Below, one piece after another: positions 1 through 5,916 of a stretch of DNA of 6,932 nucleotides. Below the pieces are notes generated by a model that worked only from the letters and a program-made list of their open reading frames with translations, did not search any database and was not told where the DNA came from. Source of the DNA: Anaerolineaceae bacterium (GTDB lineage: Bacteria > Chloroflexota > Anaerolineae > 4572-78); NCBI GenBank assembly GCA_024762375.1, contig JANTHQ010000093.1:1-6932 (forward strand), written 5' to 3'. The translations under genes and the position numbers were made by a program. Position 1 is the stretch's first letter; each line of letters starts with the position of its first letter.

Positions 1-730
1 GCGGCACCGGCAACGATGCGGTGGAAATCAGCGTTACCTGTGCACCCCAATCGCGGGCTATTTCTGCCAAAGCGTGTCCCATTCGGCCGCTGGAACGGTT
101 GGTGATATAGCGTACCGGGTCAATCGGCTCGCGAGTGCCGCCCGCAGTGACCACCACCCGCATGCCCGCCATCTCGCCATCTTTCGCCAGCACCCACCGA
201 GCGGCATCCACAATTTCATCGGGTTCGGCCATCCGCCCGCGCCCCATTCTTCCGGAAGCCAGCCGCCCGGCAGCAGGGCCAATCATCTTCACGCCCCAAT
301 CTGTCAACGTTGCGATATTCTTTTGGGTGGCCGGATGCTCCCACATATCGGTTTCCATCGCCGGGGCAACCAGAATGGGCTTGTCGGTAGCCAGTGCGAT
401 AGCCGTCAGCAAATTATCGGCACGACCGTGCGCCATTTTTGCCAGTGTGTTCGCTGTTGCCGGGGCAATGAGCAGCAGGTCAATTTTATGCGATAAATCA
501 ATGTGCGGGATGTTTTCGCCGGGGGGAATGTCAAACAAATCGGAATAAACCCGGCGATGGGTGAGCGCTTGAAAGGTTAGCGGGGTGATGAATTTTTTTG
601 CACTTTCGGTTAAAACGACATCAACCAGTGCCCCGGCTTGAACCAGTTGGCTGGCAATGGACGCACTTTTATACGCGGCGATACCGCCCGACACCGCCAA
701 CACAATCCGCTTGCCGTGTAAATTTGTCAT
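1..730 (-). CDS. coaBC: CoaBC, phosphopantothenoylcysteine decarboxylase / phosphopantothenate-cysteine ligase (C-terminus cut off)
   Basis: Bifunctional cytosolic enzyme of coenzyme A synthesis: the CoaB domain joins cysteine to 4'-phosphopantothenate using CTP, and the FMN-bound CoaC domain decarboxylates the product to 4'-phosphopantetheine. The first 243 residues are visible; the frame is open to the window edge, and about 150-170 residues of CoaB are missing by family comparison. CoaC spans about 1-185, with the flavoprotein start VSGGIAAYK (13-21), active-site His76 in PHIDLS, and PATANTLAKMAHG (90-102). CoaB begins near 190 with TAGGTREPIDPVRYITNRSSGRMG (195-218). Oddities: the usual Asn of the PxMNxxMW motif is Glu126 (PAMETDMW), and the Cys of the flexible flap is Ser159 (LASGRMGRGRM). 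The ATG at 730 has AAAGGA 9 bases upstream, and the gene follows dgkA by 16 bases, so it is probably the operon's last or near-last gene. The identity is secure; whether the decarboxylase chemistry is standard is open. Confidence 0.95.
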   Translation of the reverse strand, partial: MTNLHGKRIVLAVSGGIAAYKSASIASQLVQAGALVDVVLTESAKKFITPLTFQALTHRRVYSDLFDIPPGENIPHIDLSHKIDLLLIAPATANTLAKMAHGRADNLLTAIALATDKPILVAPAMETDMWEHPATQKNIATLTDWGVKMIGPAAGRLASGRMGRGRMAEPDEIVDAARWVLAKDGEMAGMRVVVTAGGTREPIDPVRYITNRSSGRMGHALAEIARDWGAQVTLISTASLPVP

Positions 731-746
731 TTTCGGGAATCCTTTG

Positions 747-1121
747 CTATTTTCCGGCAAAAATCATCTGCCACAGCGGGGGGACGAATATCAGCACGCC
801 AACGCCCACCGCGGCGATAGCCAGTACCAGCACCGCTCCGGCTGCCGCATCTTTTGCAATTTTTGCCAGCGGGTGAAATTCCGGCGAGATTAAATCAACA
901 ATGGCTTCCACGGCAGTATTCAAAATCTCGGCGGCAAAAACCACACCGATGGTCAACACCAGCACCGCCCAATCGCGGGCATCGAGCCGCAACCAGCCGC
1001 CCAGCACCAACACCGCCGCGGTGATGGCCGTGTGAATTTTCGCGTTTCGCTGGGTTAAAAAAGTGTGCCAAATACCCGCAAACGCAAACTGAAAACTATG
1101 CCAAACCGTGTCAGCCCGCAT
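747..1121 (-). CDS. dgkA: DgkA-family undecaprenol/diacylglycerol kinase
   Basis: Small integral membrane kinase of 124 residues, the usual length for the family. It phosphorylates a membrane lipid alcohol with ATP: diacylglycerol in proteobacteria, undecaprenol in Gram-positive bacteria. In the latter case it feeds the carrier lipid for peptidoglycan and wall polymers. The signature region is complete: AAEILNTAVEAIVD (63-76) with Glu65, Asn68, Glu72 and Asp76, then FHPLAKIAKDAAAGAVLV (82-99). Three hydrophobic segments are visible, at about 31-47, 51-70 and 95-113, with a basic amphipathic N-terminus. FHPLAKIAKDAAAG resembles the Gram-positive undecaprenol kinase branch more than E. coli DgkA, so undecaprenol is the more likely substrate (inference). 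The start at 1121 has AGAGG eight bases upstream, inside the end of ybeY; the ybeY stop is only 3 bases away, so translation is probably coupled. Confidence 0.93.
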   Translation of the reverse strand: MRADTVWHSFQFAFAGIWHTFLTQRNAKIHTAITAAVLVLGGWLRLDARDWAVLVLTIGVVFAAEILNTAVEAIVDLISPEFHPLAKIAKDAAAGAVLVLAIAAVGVGVLIFVPPLWQMIFAGK

Positions 1122-1124
1122 AGT

Positions 1125-1601
1125 TTATGCCTCTTCGGTCGGCGTGACGTGAGCCAGTCCGCACGCGGTTAAAATTTCGGCCTGCTTGCGCCACATTTCG
1201 TTTTTTTCGGCGGGGGTATGATGGTCGTATCCCAGCAGATGCAATACGCCGTGAATGGTGAGCAACATCATTTCGGCAGCGGGGGTGTGCCCCATCGCAG
1301 CAGCCTGCCGCCGGGCAACCGGTGCGGCAATCACAATATCGCCCAAATATGGCACGTCCTGCGGCGCGAAAAAACCATCATCCGCTTCCGTGCCGAATGA
1401 CAACACATCGGTGGGGGCATCCACCCCGCGAAACTGGCGGTTGAGTGCCTGCACAGCCTCGGCGGTGGTGACCAAAATACTCAGCGCGCCTTCGGTAGCA
1501 CCGCACGCCGACAACGATTGCTGTGCAGCCTGCATCAACTGAGCGGATGTCACGTCATTTTGAAATGGTTCGTCAATTTGAATATCAATCTCAAACATCA
1601 T
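1125..1601 (-). CDS. ybeY: YbeY, single-strand-specific rRNA endoribonuclease
   Basis: Zinc-dependent cytosolic endoribonuclease of the UPF0054 family, involved in 16S rRNA 3'-end maturation and late ribosome quality control. The 158-residue length is typical. The diagnostic metal site H-x3-H-x5-H is intact as HGVLHLLGYDHH (His117, His121, His127). The conserved FRGVDAPTDVLSF (57-69, with the family's conserved Arg58) and LGDIVIA (86-92) are also present. The start codon overlaps the pgpH stop as ATGA, and a second ATG follows directly (residue 2), so either could be used; there is no strong ribosome binding site, and coupling to pgpH translation is likely. pgpH-ybeY-dgkA is a conserved order also found in Bacillus (yqfF-yqfG-dgkA). 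Confidence 0.96.
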   Translation of the reverse strand: MMFEIDIQIDEPFQNDVTSAQLMQAAQQSLSACGATEGALSILVTTAEAVQALNRQFRGVDAPTDVLSFGTEADDGFFAPQDVPYLGDIVIAAPVARRQAAAMGHTPAAEMMLLTIHGVLHLLGYDHHTPAEKNEMWRKQAEILTACGLAHVTPTEEA

Positions 1602-3826
1602 TCTCGTTGCACAGAAGGGCGAGTAGCCGCTTCGCCATCATCCTGTGTTTCCACCGACGGGTTTGCGCCCTGCACGGCCAGCGGCAGGGGCGGCAGCGGC
1701 TGTCCGGTATTTTCCGGTTTTTCGTCGGTTATTTGTTTTGGATATTTGATGCGCGGGTGCGACACACCCTGCAACATATCAATAAATGCCAAACGAATTT
1801 GCTCCAGGTCGTGCATCGTCAAGTTGCAATCATCGAATTGCCCGGCGTTGAGCCGGTTTTGGATTGTCTGGCGCACAATATCGTCAATTTCAGCAGGCGA
1901 TTGCGGTTGTACCGACCGCACGGTTGCTTCGCTGGCGTCTGCCAGCATTAAAATGGCGGTTTCTTTGGTTTGCGGTTTGGGGCCGGGATAGGTAAAAGCC
2001 GCTTTATCAACTTTTGAAGGGTCGCCGCCGGCTTCTTCGATAGCCTGATGGTAAAAATACCCGACCACATCTGTGCCGTGGTGTTCGGCGATAAAAGCCC
2101 GGATGACACTCGGCAAGCGGTATTTTTTCGCCAGTTTCAAGCCATCGGTTACGTGACTGATGATGATTTTTGCGCTGGCTTCGGGTTCGAGCGTTTCGTG
2201 CAGGTTGGCGCTGCCGGGCGGGGTATTTTCGGTGAAGAAATACGGCCGCATAATTTTCCCCACATCATGGTAATATGCGCCAACACGGCACAAAAAAGCG
2301 TTTGCGCCAACACGTTCTGCGGCTTGCTCTGCCAAATTGCTGACGAGCAGACTATGGTGGTAGGTTCCGGGTGCACGGCGCAACAATTCGGTGAGCAGCG
2401 GATGGGTGGGGCGTGAAAGTTCCAATAATTGCAAATATGTCACCATGTCGGTCAGCCCGCCTACTGCGAAGAAAATCAGCAGGGCAACACCGGCGGAAAG
2501 CGCTCCACCGAGCACGCCACCCCCCAACCGCGCCAGCAAATCGGCGAGCTCAAAATTATTGGCCATCAAACGGAACAACAGGATAACGGCAATATTGCTG
2601 AGCGCCGCATATACCGCCGCCCACAGCAAAGTTGTTACCTGTGCCATTTGTTCGGTGGTGAGCGAAACAACGAATCCGGCGAGGAAAACATACACAAACA
2701 GTTCCAGTGAGCCGCCGCCGACATAAGATTCAACCACCCCCAAAAATACGGTCACGGCCATTGCCAAATGGGCATCAAACAACGAGGCGATCACCAGCGC
2801 CAGCGCCGTTACCGGGAGCGCGTATCGCAGCAAAAGGTTATCACTTTCAACCATCCGCACCGATGCCATAAAAATGAGCAGCAGAATGACCAGTAACGCC
2901 AATTGCTGATTATCTTTCAATAGCGGCACGTGGAATTTCACCAGATAAAATGCCAAAAATCCGGTCAAAACGGAAAGCAAACCAAAGGTGGCCAGCACTT
3001 GCAGCCACAAATTATCATTTGTTTGCAAACCAAGTGCTTGCAACGCCTCGATGGTTTCCGGCGTAATGCGTTCTCCCTGCCGCACCACCACTTCGTTTTT
3101 GGCCAGCGTGCGCATCACCGGCGACACAGCCTCGCGAGCATCCTGCCGGGCTTGTTTCGTTCGTTCTTCGTCCACAAAAGTGTTTGGCTGGACCAAATCT
3201 TCGGTGATGGCGGTGATAACCTCTGCTTCCACATCAGGCACATCCGATGATATGAGCAAATCCAGCCGCCGCCGCACGCTGATGAGCTGGCTTTCCCGAA
3301 TCTCGGTGCGCATGGCATCGTCAAGCACTCGCCGAACCTCTTGTTTGGCATCGAGCCACATCGCATCGCTCAGATTGAGTACGCTGGCGGCCTCTTCTCG
3401 CGAGAGTGTGACGGTTTGCATTTGAGCAATCCAGTCGAGCTTCTCCGCGGCGCTGAGATACGGGTCAGCGCGAACGGCATCCAAAAACGCCAGCACATCA
3501 TCTGCGAGCGCTTGCTGGGTACGTGCCACCTCCGGATTGGGACGCTGATAAATTTCGGCAACTTGATTCTCCGCGCGGGCACGTGCCGCTTCTGTATCGA
3601 TGGTGCTTTCGTATGAAATTTGTTCCGGGGAAATGATATCCTGCGGCGCGATATCGCCTACGGCAAGTTGTGCAATATCGCCGCTAAAAAAGCGCGATAC
3701 TTTTGCTTCCAGCAATGCAGTAGAAAGCAACACAAATGCGAACGCAATCAGGATGAGTTTTATCACTTCGCGGCGGTCAAACCGAGATGCCCCGTCTCCG
3801 GCAGAGCGGGTCACTTGCAACGCCAT
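1598..3826 (-). CDS. pgpH: PgpH-type 7TM-HD cyclic-di-AMP phosphodiesterase
   Basis: Membrane phosphodiesterase expected to hydrolyse cyclic di-AMP, a messenger that controls potassium, osmolyte and cell-wall balance in Gram-positive bacteria (function known from Listeria PgpH). The 742 residues are slightly longer than most relatives. Layout: one N-terminal membrane helix (about 22-40), an extracytoplasmic 7TMR-HDED-type domain (about 42-270, rich in charged helices, ending NEVVVRQGERITPETIEALQ), then about six membrane helices (about 272-458), then the cytosolic HD domain. Metal ligands visible: His491 in GTYHHSLLVSNLAEQAA, His520-Asp521 in YYHDVGK, His582-His583 in EHHGT, and Asp630 in LADASEA. 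A proline-rich, probably disordered tail follows about residue 698. AAAGGGG lies 5 bases before the ATG and abuts the yqeY stop. Strong family match; substrate inferred from the family. Confidence 0.95.
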   Translation of the reverse strand: MALQVTRSAGDGASRFDRREVIKLILIAFAFVLLSTALLEAKVSRFFSGDIAQLAVGDIAPQDIISPEQISYESTIDTEAARARAENQVAEIYQRPNPEVARTQQALADDVLAFLDAVRADPYLSAAEKLDWIAQMQTVTLSREEAASVLNLSDAMWLDAKQEVRRVLDDAMRTEIRESQLISVRRRLDLLISSDVPDVEAEVITAITEDLVQPNTFVDEERTKQARQDAREAVSPVMRTLAKNEVVVRQGERITPETIEALQALGLQTNDNLWLQVLATFGLLSVLTGFLAFYLVKFHVPLLKDNQQLALLVILLLIFMASVRMVESDNLLLRYALPVTALALVIASLFDAHLAMAVTVFLGVVESYVGGGSLELFVYVFLAGFVVSLTTEQMAQVTTLLWAAVYAALSNIAVILLFRLMANNFELADLLARLGGGVLGGALSAGVALLIFFAVGGLTDMVTYLQLLELSRPTHPLLTELLRRAPGTYHHSLLVSNLAEQAAERVGANAFLCRVGAYYHDVGKIMRPYFFTENTPPGSANLHETLEPEASAKIIISHVTDGLKLAKKYRLPSVIRAFIAEHHGTDVVGYFYHQAIEEAGGDPSKVDKAAFTYPGPKPQTKETAILMLADASEATVRSVQPQSPAEIDDIVRQTIQNRLNAGQFDDCNLTMHDLEQIRLAFIDMLQGVSHPRIKYPKQITDEKPENTGQPLPPLPLAVQGANPSVETQDDGEAATRPSVQRE

Positions 3827-3839
3827 AAAAGCCCCTTTG

Positions 3840-4283
3840 TCAGCTCAGTAGCCCCCGCACAATTTGACTGATACGTTTTCCGTCGGCAACGCCTTTCAAT
3901 TCGGCAGACAATTGTTTCATCACCTGCCCCATACCTTTCATATCCGTCACGCCCAGCTCGGCGATAACGGCTTTGGCACGCGCCGTAATTTCTTCATCAG
4001 ATAGTTGTTTGGGTAAGTATGTTTCAATAATTTCCAGCTCTGCCTGCTCTTGCTCAACCAAATCGAGCCGTCCCGCCTGCGTATATTGTTCGATGGAATC
4101 GCGCCGTTGTTTCGCCTGCTTGCTGAGAATTGCCAGTGTTTCGGCATCGTCGAGCGGATGGCCGCCGTCAATTTCGGCGTTTTTTATAGCGCCGCGTAAA
4201 AGTCGGATTGTCTCTTTGCGGGTGACATCGCCACTTTTCATCGCGTCTTTCAAATCATTGGTCAATTTTGTTTTGATATCCAT
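3840..4283 (-). CDS. yqeY: YqeY, GatB/YqeY-domain protein
   Basis: Small all-helical protein of 147 residues, the normal length for stand-alone YqeY. The fold is related to the tail domain of GatB, the amidotransferase subunit that helps make Gln-tRNA, so tRNA-linked functions have been suggested; its real role is unsettled. Typical sequence features are the N-terminus KLTNDLKDAMKSGD (6-19), the segment RKETIRLLRGAIKN (22-35), ETYLPKQLSDEEI (87-99), and the C-terminal MKGMGQVMKQLSAELKG-ADGKRIS block. It begins 17 bases after the response regulator stop with GGGAG 5 bases before the ATG, and ends 13 bases before pgpH. It is therefore translated from the same transcript; no separate promoter is seen. 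Confidence 0.93.
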   Translation of the reverse strand: MDIKTKLTNDLKDAMKSGDVTRKETIRLLRGAIKNAEIDGGHPLDDAETLAILSKQAKQRRDSIEQYTQAGRLDLVEQEQAELEIIETYLPKQLSDEEITARAKAVIAELGVTDMKGMGQVMKQLSAELKGVADGKRISQIVRGLLS

Positions 4284-4300
4284 TGCTGCTCCCGTATCAA

Positions 4301-4705
4301 TTATTCAGATGCCATCGGTGTGCCGTCGGTAGCCTGTGTTGCGCCGTTGGGCAAAAGTTTTTCCAGCACCGAAACGAGTTCCGTCCAGTCGAACGGCTTT
4401 TGCAGAAAACCCGCCGCGCCGGCTGCCATAACTTTCGAGCGGTGGTCAATGCCGGAGGTGATCACGACCGGAATATTGCTGATTGCCGAATTTTGTTTCA
4501 ATGCGTTGAGCACATCCAAACCAAATTCTACGCCCAGATGATAGTCAAGCAAAATAAGGTCGGGGTGAACAGCCATCGCCCGGTCAGCTATTTGGCGGCT
4601 ATCGGTCAATACATCAGACGTATAGCCGTTCAGTTTCAAAACCTTTGAGATGAGTTGGCAGGTCAATGGTTCATCGTCAACAATTAAAATTTTTCCTTTT
4701 CCCAC
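4301..4705 (-). CDS. Receiver-only (CheY-like) response regulator
   Basis: A 134-residue single receiver domain with no DNA-binding or enzymatic output domain. All phosphorylation residues are present (numbered from the GTG start): acidic pair Asp10-Asp11 in ILIVDDEP, phospho-acceptor Asp54 in LILLDYHLG, switch Ser/Thr at T83-S84 in PVVITSG, and Lys103 in LQKPF. After the domain there is only a short tail, NGATQATDGTPMASE. The start is taken as GTG at 4705 because GGAAGGA sits 6 bases upstream. The longer frame from TTG at 4738 would begin at the predicted transcription start and has no ribosome binding site. The partner kinase is not in the window. As first gene of an operon of housekeeping and cyclic-di-AMP genes, it may signal by protein contact (inference), or be only transcriptionally linked. 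Confidence 0.9.
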   Translation of the reverse strand: MGKGKILIVDDEPLTCQLISKVLKLNGYTSDVLTDSRQIADRAMAVHPDLILLDYHLGVEFGLDVLNALKQNSAISNIPVVITSGIDHRSKVMAAGAAGFLQKPFDWTELVSVLEKLLPNGATQATDGTPMASE

Positions 4706-4742
4706 AGATATTCCTTCCGAGTGTGCCCAATAATACAATTAA

Positions 4743-4772
4743 ATTATACCACAGGGCTAAACCAGCCGCCAA
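4743..4772 (-). promoter_or_regulatory. Sigma70-type promoter of the six-gene minus-strand operon
   Basis: Read on the minus strand, TTGGCG (4772-4767) is followed by an 18-base spacer and a perfect TATAAT (4748-4743). TGG directly before it makes an extended -10 (TGnTATAAT). Transcription would begin near 4736, leaving about 30 bases of leader before the GTG start of the response regulator. The -35 is only a 4 of 6 match, which the extended -10 could offset. Confidence 0.72.
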
Positions 4773-4844
4773 CAAACAAAAAATTTCTCGAAAAAGAGAT
4801 CCAACCGGGCAACTCAGCCGTAGGTATGGATAACTAACCAACAT

Positions 4845-4858
4845 TTTTCAATTGAAAA
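4845..4858. promoter_or_regulatory. 14-bp perfect palindrome overlapping the ribosome binding site of the secreted-protein gene
   Basis: TTTTCAATTGAAAA is its own reverse complement. Its right half runs into the ribosome binding site AAAAGGAG (4855-4862) of the gene starting at 4870. It could be an operator for a dimeric regulator. A perfect palindrome of this length and AT content can also occur by chance. The rest of the divergent intergenic region (4749-4869) shows no convincing plus-strand promoter: the best -10-like string, GATAAC at 4829, lacks a recognisable -35. Confidence 0.3.
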
Positions 4859-4862
4859 GGAG
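4855..4862 (+). promoter_or_regulatory. Strong ribosome binding site deciding the ATG start at 4870
   Basis: AAAAGGAG stands 7 bases before ATG 4870. The in-frame TTG at 4852 lies upstream of, and partly inside, this site, so it cannot be the start. The ATG start also gives a proper signal peptide. Confidence 0.85.
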
Positions 4863-4869
4863 AAAACTT

Positions 4870-5781
4870 ATGTCCATCAAACAAAAATTTCTTGCAATCA
4901 GCACCCTGCTTCTGGTACTGGCGGTCTTTTCGCCGATAGCACTTGCTCAGGGCCCGACCGTGCAAGTTACCGACCATCCCACTATGGGGAAAATGCTCAT
5001 CGCCGATAACGGTATGACCCTCTATCTGTTTCTGAATGATACCGAAAATACCAGCAACTGTTACGATGCGTGTGCTCAAAACTGGCCGCCGCTATTGGCC
5101 GCCAACGGCGAAACACCCGTCGCGGGCGATGGTGTAACCGGCACGCTCGGCACGACGGCCCGCACCGATGGCACACTGCAAGTAACTTATAACGGGATGC
5201 CGCTCTATTTCTTCGCCGCAGACGCACAACCCGGTGATGGCAACGGGCAAAATGTAAAAGACGTATGGTATGTGGTTCACCCCAGCATTGCCGATATGAC
5301 CACCGCCAGCCCGAAAATCAACACGGCGGAAAATGCAGAATTGGGCACAATCCTCACCAGTCAAGGTTTCACGCTGTACCGGTTTGCCAACGATACCGAA
5401 AATACCAGCAATTGCTATGGCGACTGCGCCGGGTTATGGCCACCGTTGCTCACCAGTGATGGTAATTTCAGCGCCGCAGATGGCATCGGCGGTACATTTG
5501 GTACCATCAGCCGCACCGATGGCGGCACGCAAATAACCTACAATGGTATGCCACTGTATTTTTGGAAAAATGATGTTCGCCCCGGCGACACCAACGGCCA
5601 AGGCGTGAAAGATGTGTGGTTCGTGGTTAATCCCACCGATAGCATCATGGCACCGACCGCACTGCCCGTTACCGGTGGCGAACCGATTTCGCCGCTGAGC
5701 AGCACGACGCTGGCGGTTCTGATTGGTGGTGCTGCATTCCTGTCCGGGCTGGCACTCCGCCTGACCCGCCGATTACGCTAG
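4870..5781 (+). CDS. Secreted COG4315/PF03640 tandem-domain protein with LPxTG-type wall-sorting signal
   Basis: Exported 303-residue protein of unknown biochemical role. A signal peptide is clear: basic start MSIKQK, hydrophobic core 8-20, and cleavage most likely after ALA (24-26). Two homologous domains follow, about 31-138 and 149-255. Each carries two Yx(F/W)xxD motifs, the hallmark of the COG4315 family (Y52-D57, Y113-D118, Y170-D175, Y230-D235), a Cys-x3-Cys pair (C64/C68, C182/C186), a WPPLL motif and a C-terminal VKDVW(Y/F)VV strand. The end is LPVTG (265-269), a hydrophobic segment (about 275-296) and the basic tail RLTRRLR, which is the layout of a sortase substrate. Many relatives are lipoproteins; this one lacks a lipobox and seems to be anchored at the C-terminus instead. 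No sortase is in the window. It is divergent from the operon and has its own terminator. Confidence 0.88.
   Translation: MSIKQKFLAISTLLLVLAVFSPIALAQGPTVQVTDHPTMGKMLIADNGMTLYLFLNDTENTSNCYDACAQNWPPLLAANGETPVAGDGVTGTLGTTARTDGTLQVTYNGMPLYFFAADAQPGDGNGQNVKDVWYVVHPSIADMTTASPKINTAENAELGTILTSQGFTLYRFANDTENTSNCYGDCAGLWPPLLTSDGNFSAADGIGGTFGTISRTDGGTQITYNGMPLYFWKNDVRPGDTNGQGVKDVWFVVNPTDSIMAPTALPVTGGEPISPLSSTTLAVLIGGAAFLSGLALRLTRRLR
4960..5634 (+). repeat. Internal tandem duplication encoding two PF03640-like domains
   Basis: The domain coded by about 4960-5283 is repeated at about 5314-5634, displaced by about 354 bases. The best conserved part codes DTENTSNCY in both; 20 bases there are identical (5038-5057 and 5392-5411). 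RTDG-(x)2-4-TYNGMPLYF and the NGQ-VKDVW end also match. Other parts have diverged freely, so the duplication is old rather than recent. Confidence 0.85.
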
Positions 5782-5806
5782 GTTCTGTTGACGTTTGACG
5801 ATTTTT

Positions 5807-5841
5807 CACCCTGAGTAGCCCGCAGGGCATATCGAAGGGTG
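5807..5841 (+). repeat. Structured repeat, copy A
   Basis: Reading plus: outer stem CACCCT (5807-5812) pairs with AGGGTG (5836-5841), and inner stem GCCC (5818-5821) pairs with GGGC (5825-5828) across a GCA loop. The 10-mers CCTGAGTAGC (5810-5819) and TATCGAAGGG (5830-5839) form the arms. GAGTA faces ATATCGA as an unpaired internal loop. A weaker outer extension, GATTTTT (5800-5806) against GAAATC (5842-5847), may lengthen the stem. Confidence 0.72.
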
Positions 5842-5847
5842 GAAATC

Positions 5848-5916
5848 GCCGGGATAAACGCCCTTCGATACACGATTTGCTCTGCAAATCGCTACTCAGG
5901 ATGCGTTTATCCCGGC
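5848..5916 (-). repeat. Structured repeat, copy B (inverted relative to copy A)
   Basis: Reading minus: a perfect 14-bp outer stem GCCGGGATAAACGC (5916-5903) pairs with 5861-5848. Then come CCTGAGTAGC (5900-5891), an inner hairpin of 8 perfect pairs with a 3-base AGA loop (5891-5873), and TATCGAAGGG (5870-5861). The two 10-mers are identical to those of copy A and stand in the same order and at the same place in the fold. The outer and inner stems share no sequence with copy A. Confidence 0.75.

Larger units (their letters stand above)
1..4748 (-). other. Predicted operon: response regulator-yqeY-pgpH-ybeY-dgkA-coaBC
   Basis: Six co-directional genes are separated by 17, 13, -4, 3 and 16 bases. 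There is no terminator-like hairpin with a T-tract between them, and one clear promoter lies in front of the first. Four of the five downstream genes carry their own purine-rich ribosome binding site; ybeY relies on the ATGA overlap. The unit joins signalling (receiver, cyclic-di-AMP turnover), ribosome maturation, lipid carrier phosphorylation and CoA synthesis. The left end of the operon lies outside the window. Confidence 0.78.

Noticed and set aside
74..548. Plus-strand open frames at 74-496 and 135-548, and the minus frame at 58-282
   Set aside because: The coaBC frame on the minus strand explains the region with clear family motifs; the others have unnatural composition.
2048..3425. Several plus-strand open frames of 90-145 codons opposite pgpH (for example 2048-2416 and 2988-3425)
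   Set aside because: They lie antisense to a strongly conserved gene, lack ribosome binding sites and show no recognisable protein pattern; they are shadows of the pgpH codons.
4786..4799. TCTC/GAGA hairpin in the divergent intergenic region
   Set aside because: A 4-bp stem with a 6-base A-rich loop is too weak and expected by chance.
4852..4869. TTG at 4852 as start of the secreted-protein gene
   Set aside because: It overlaps the ribosome binding site itself, and the ATG at 4870 is properly spaced.
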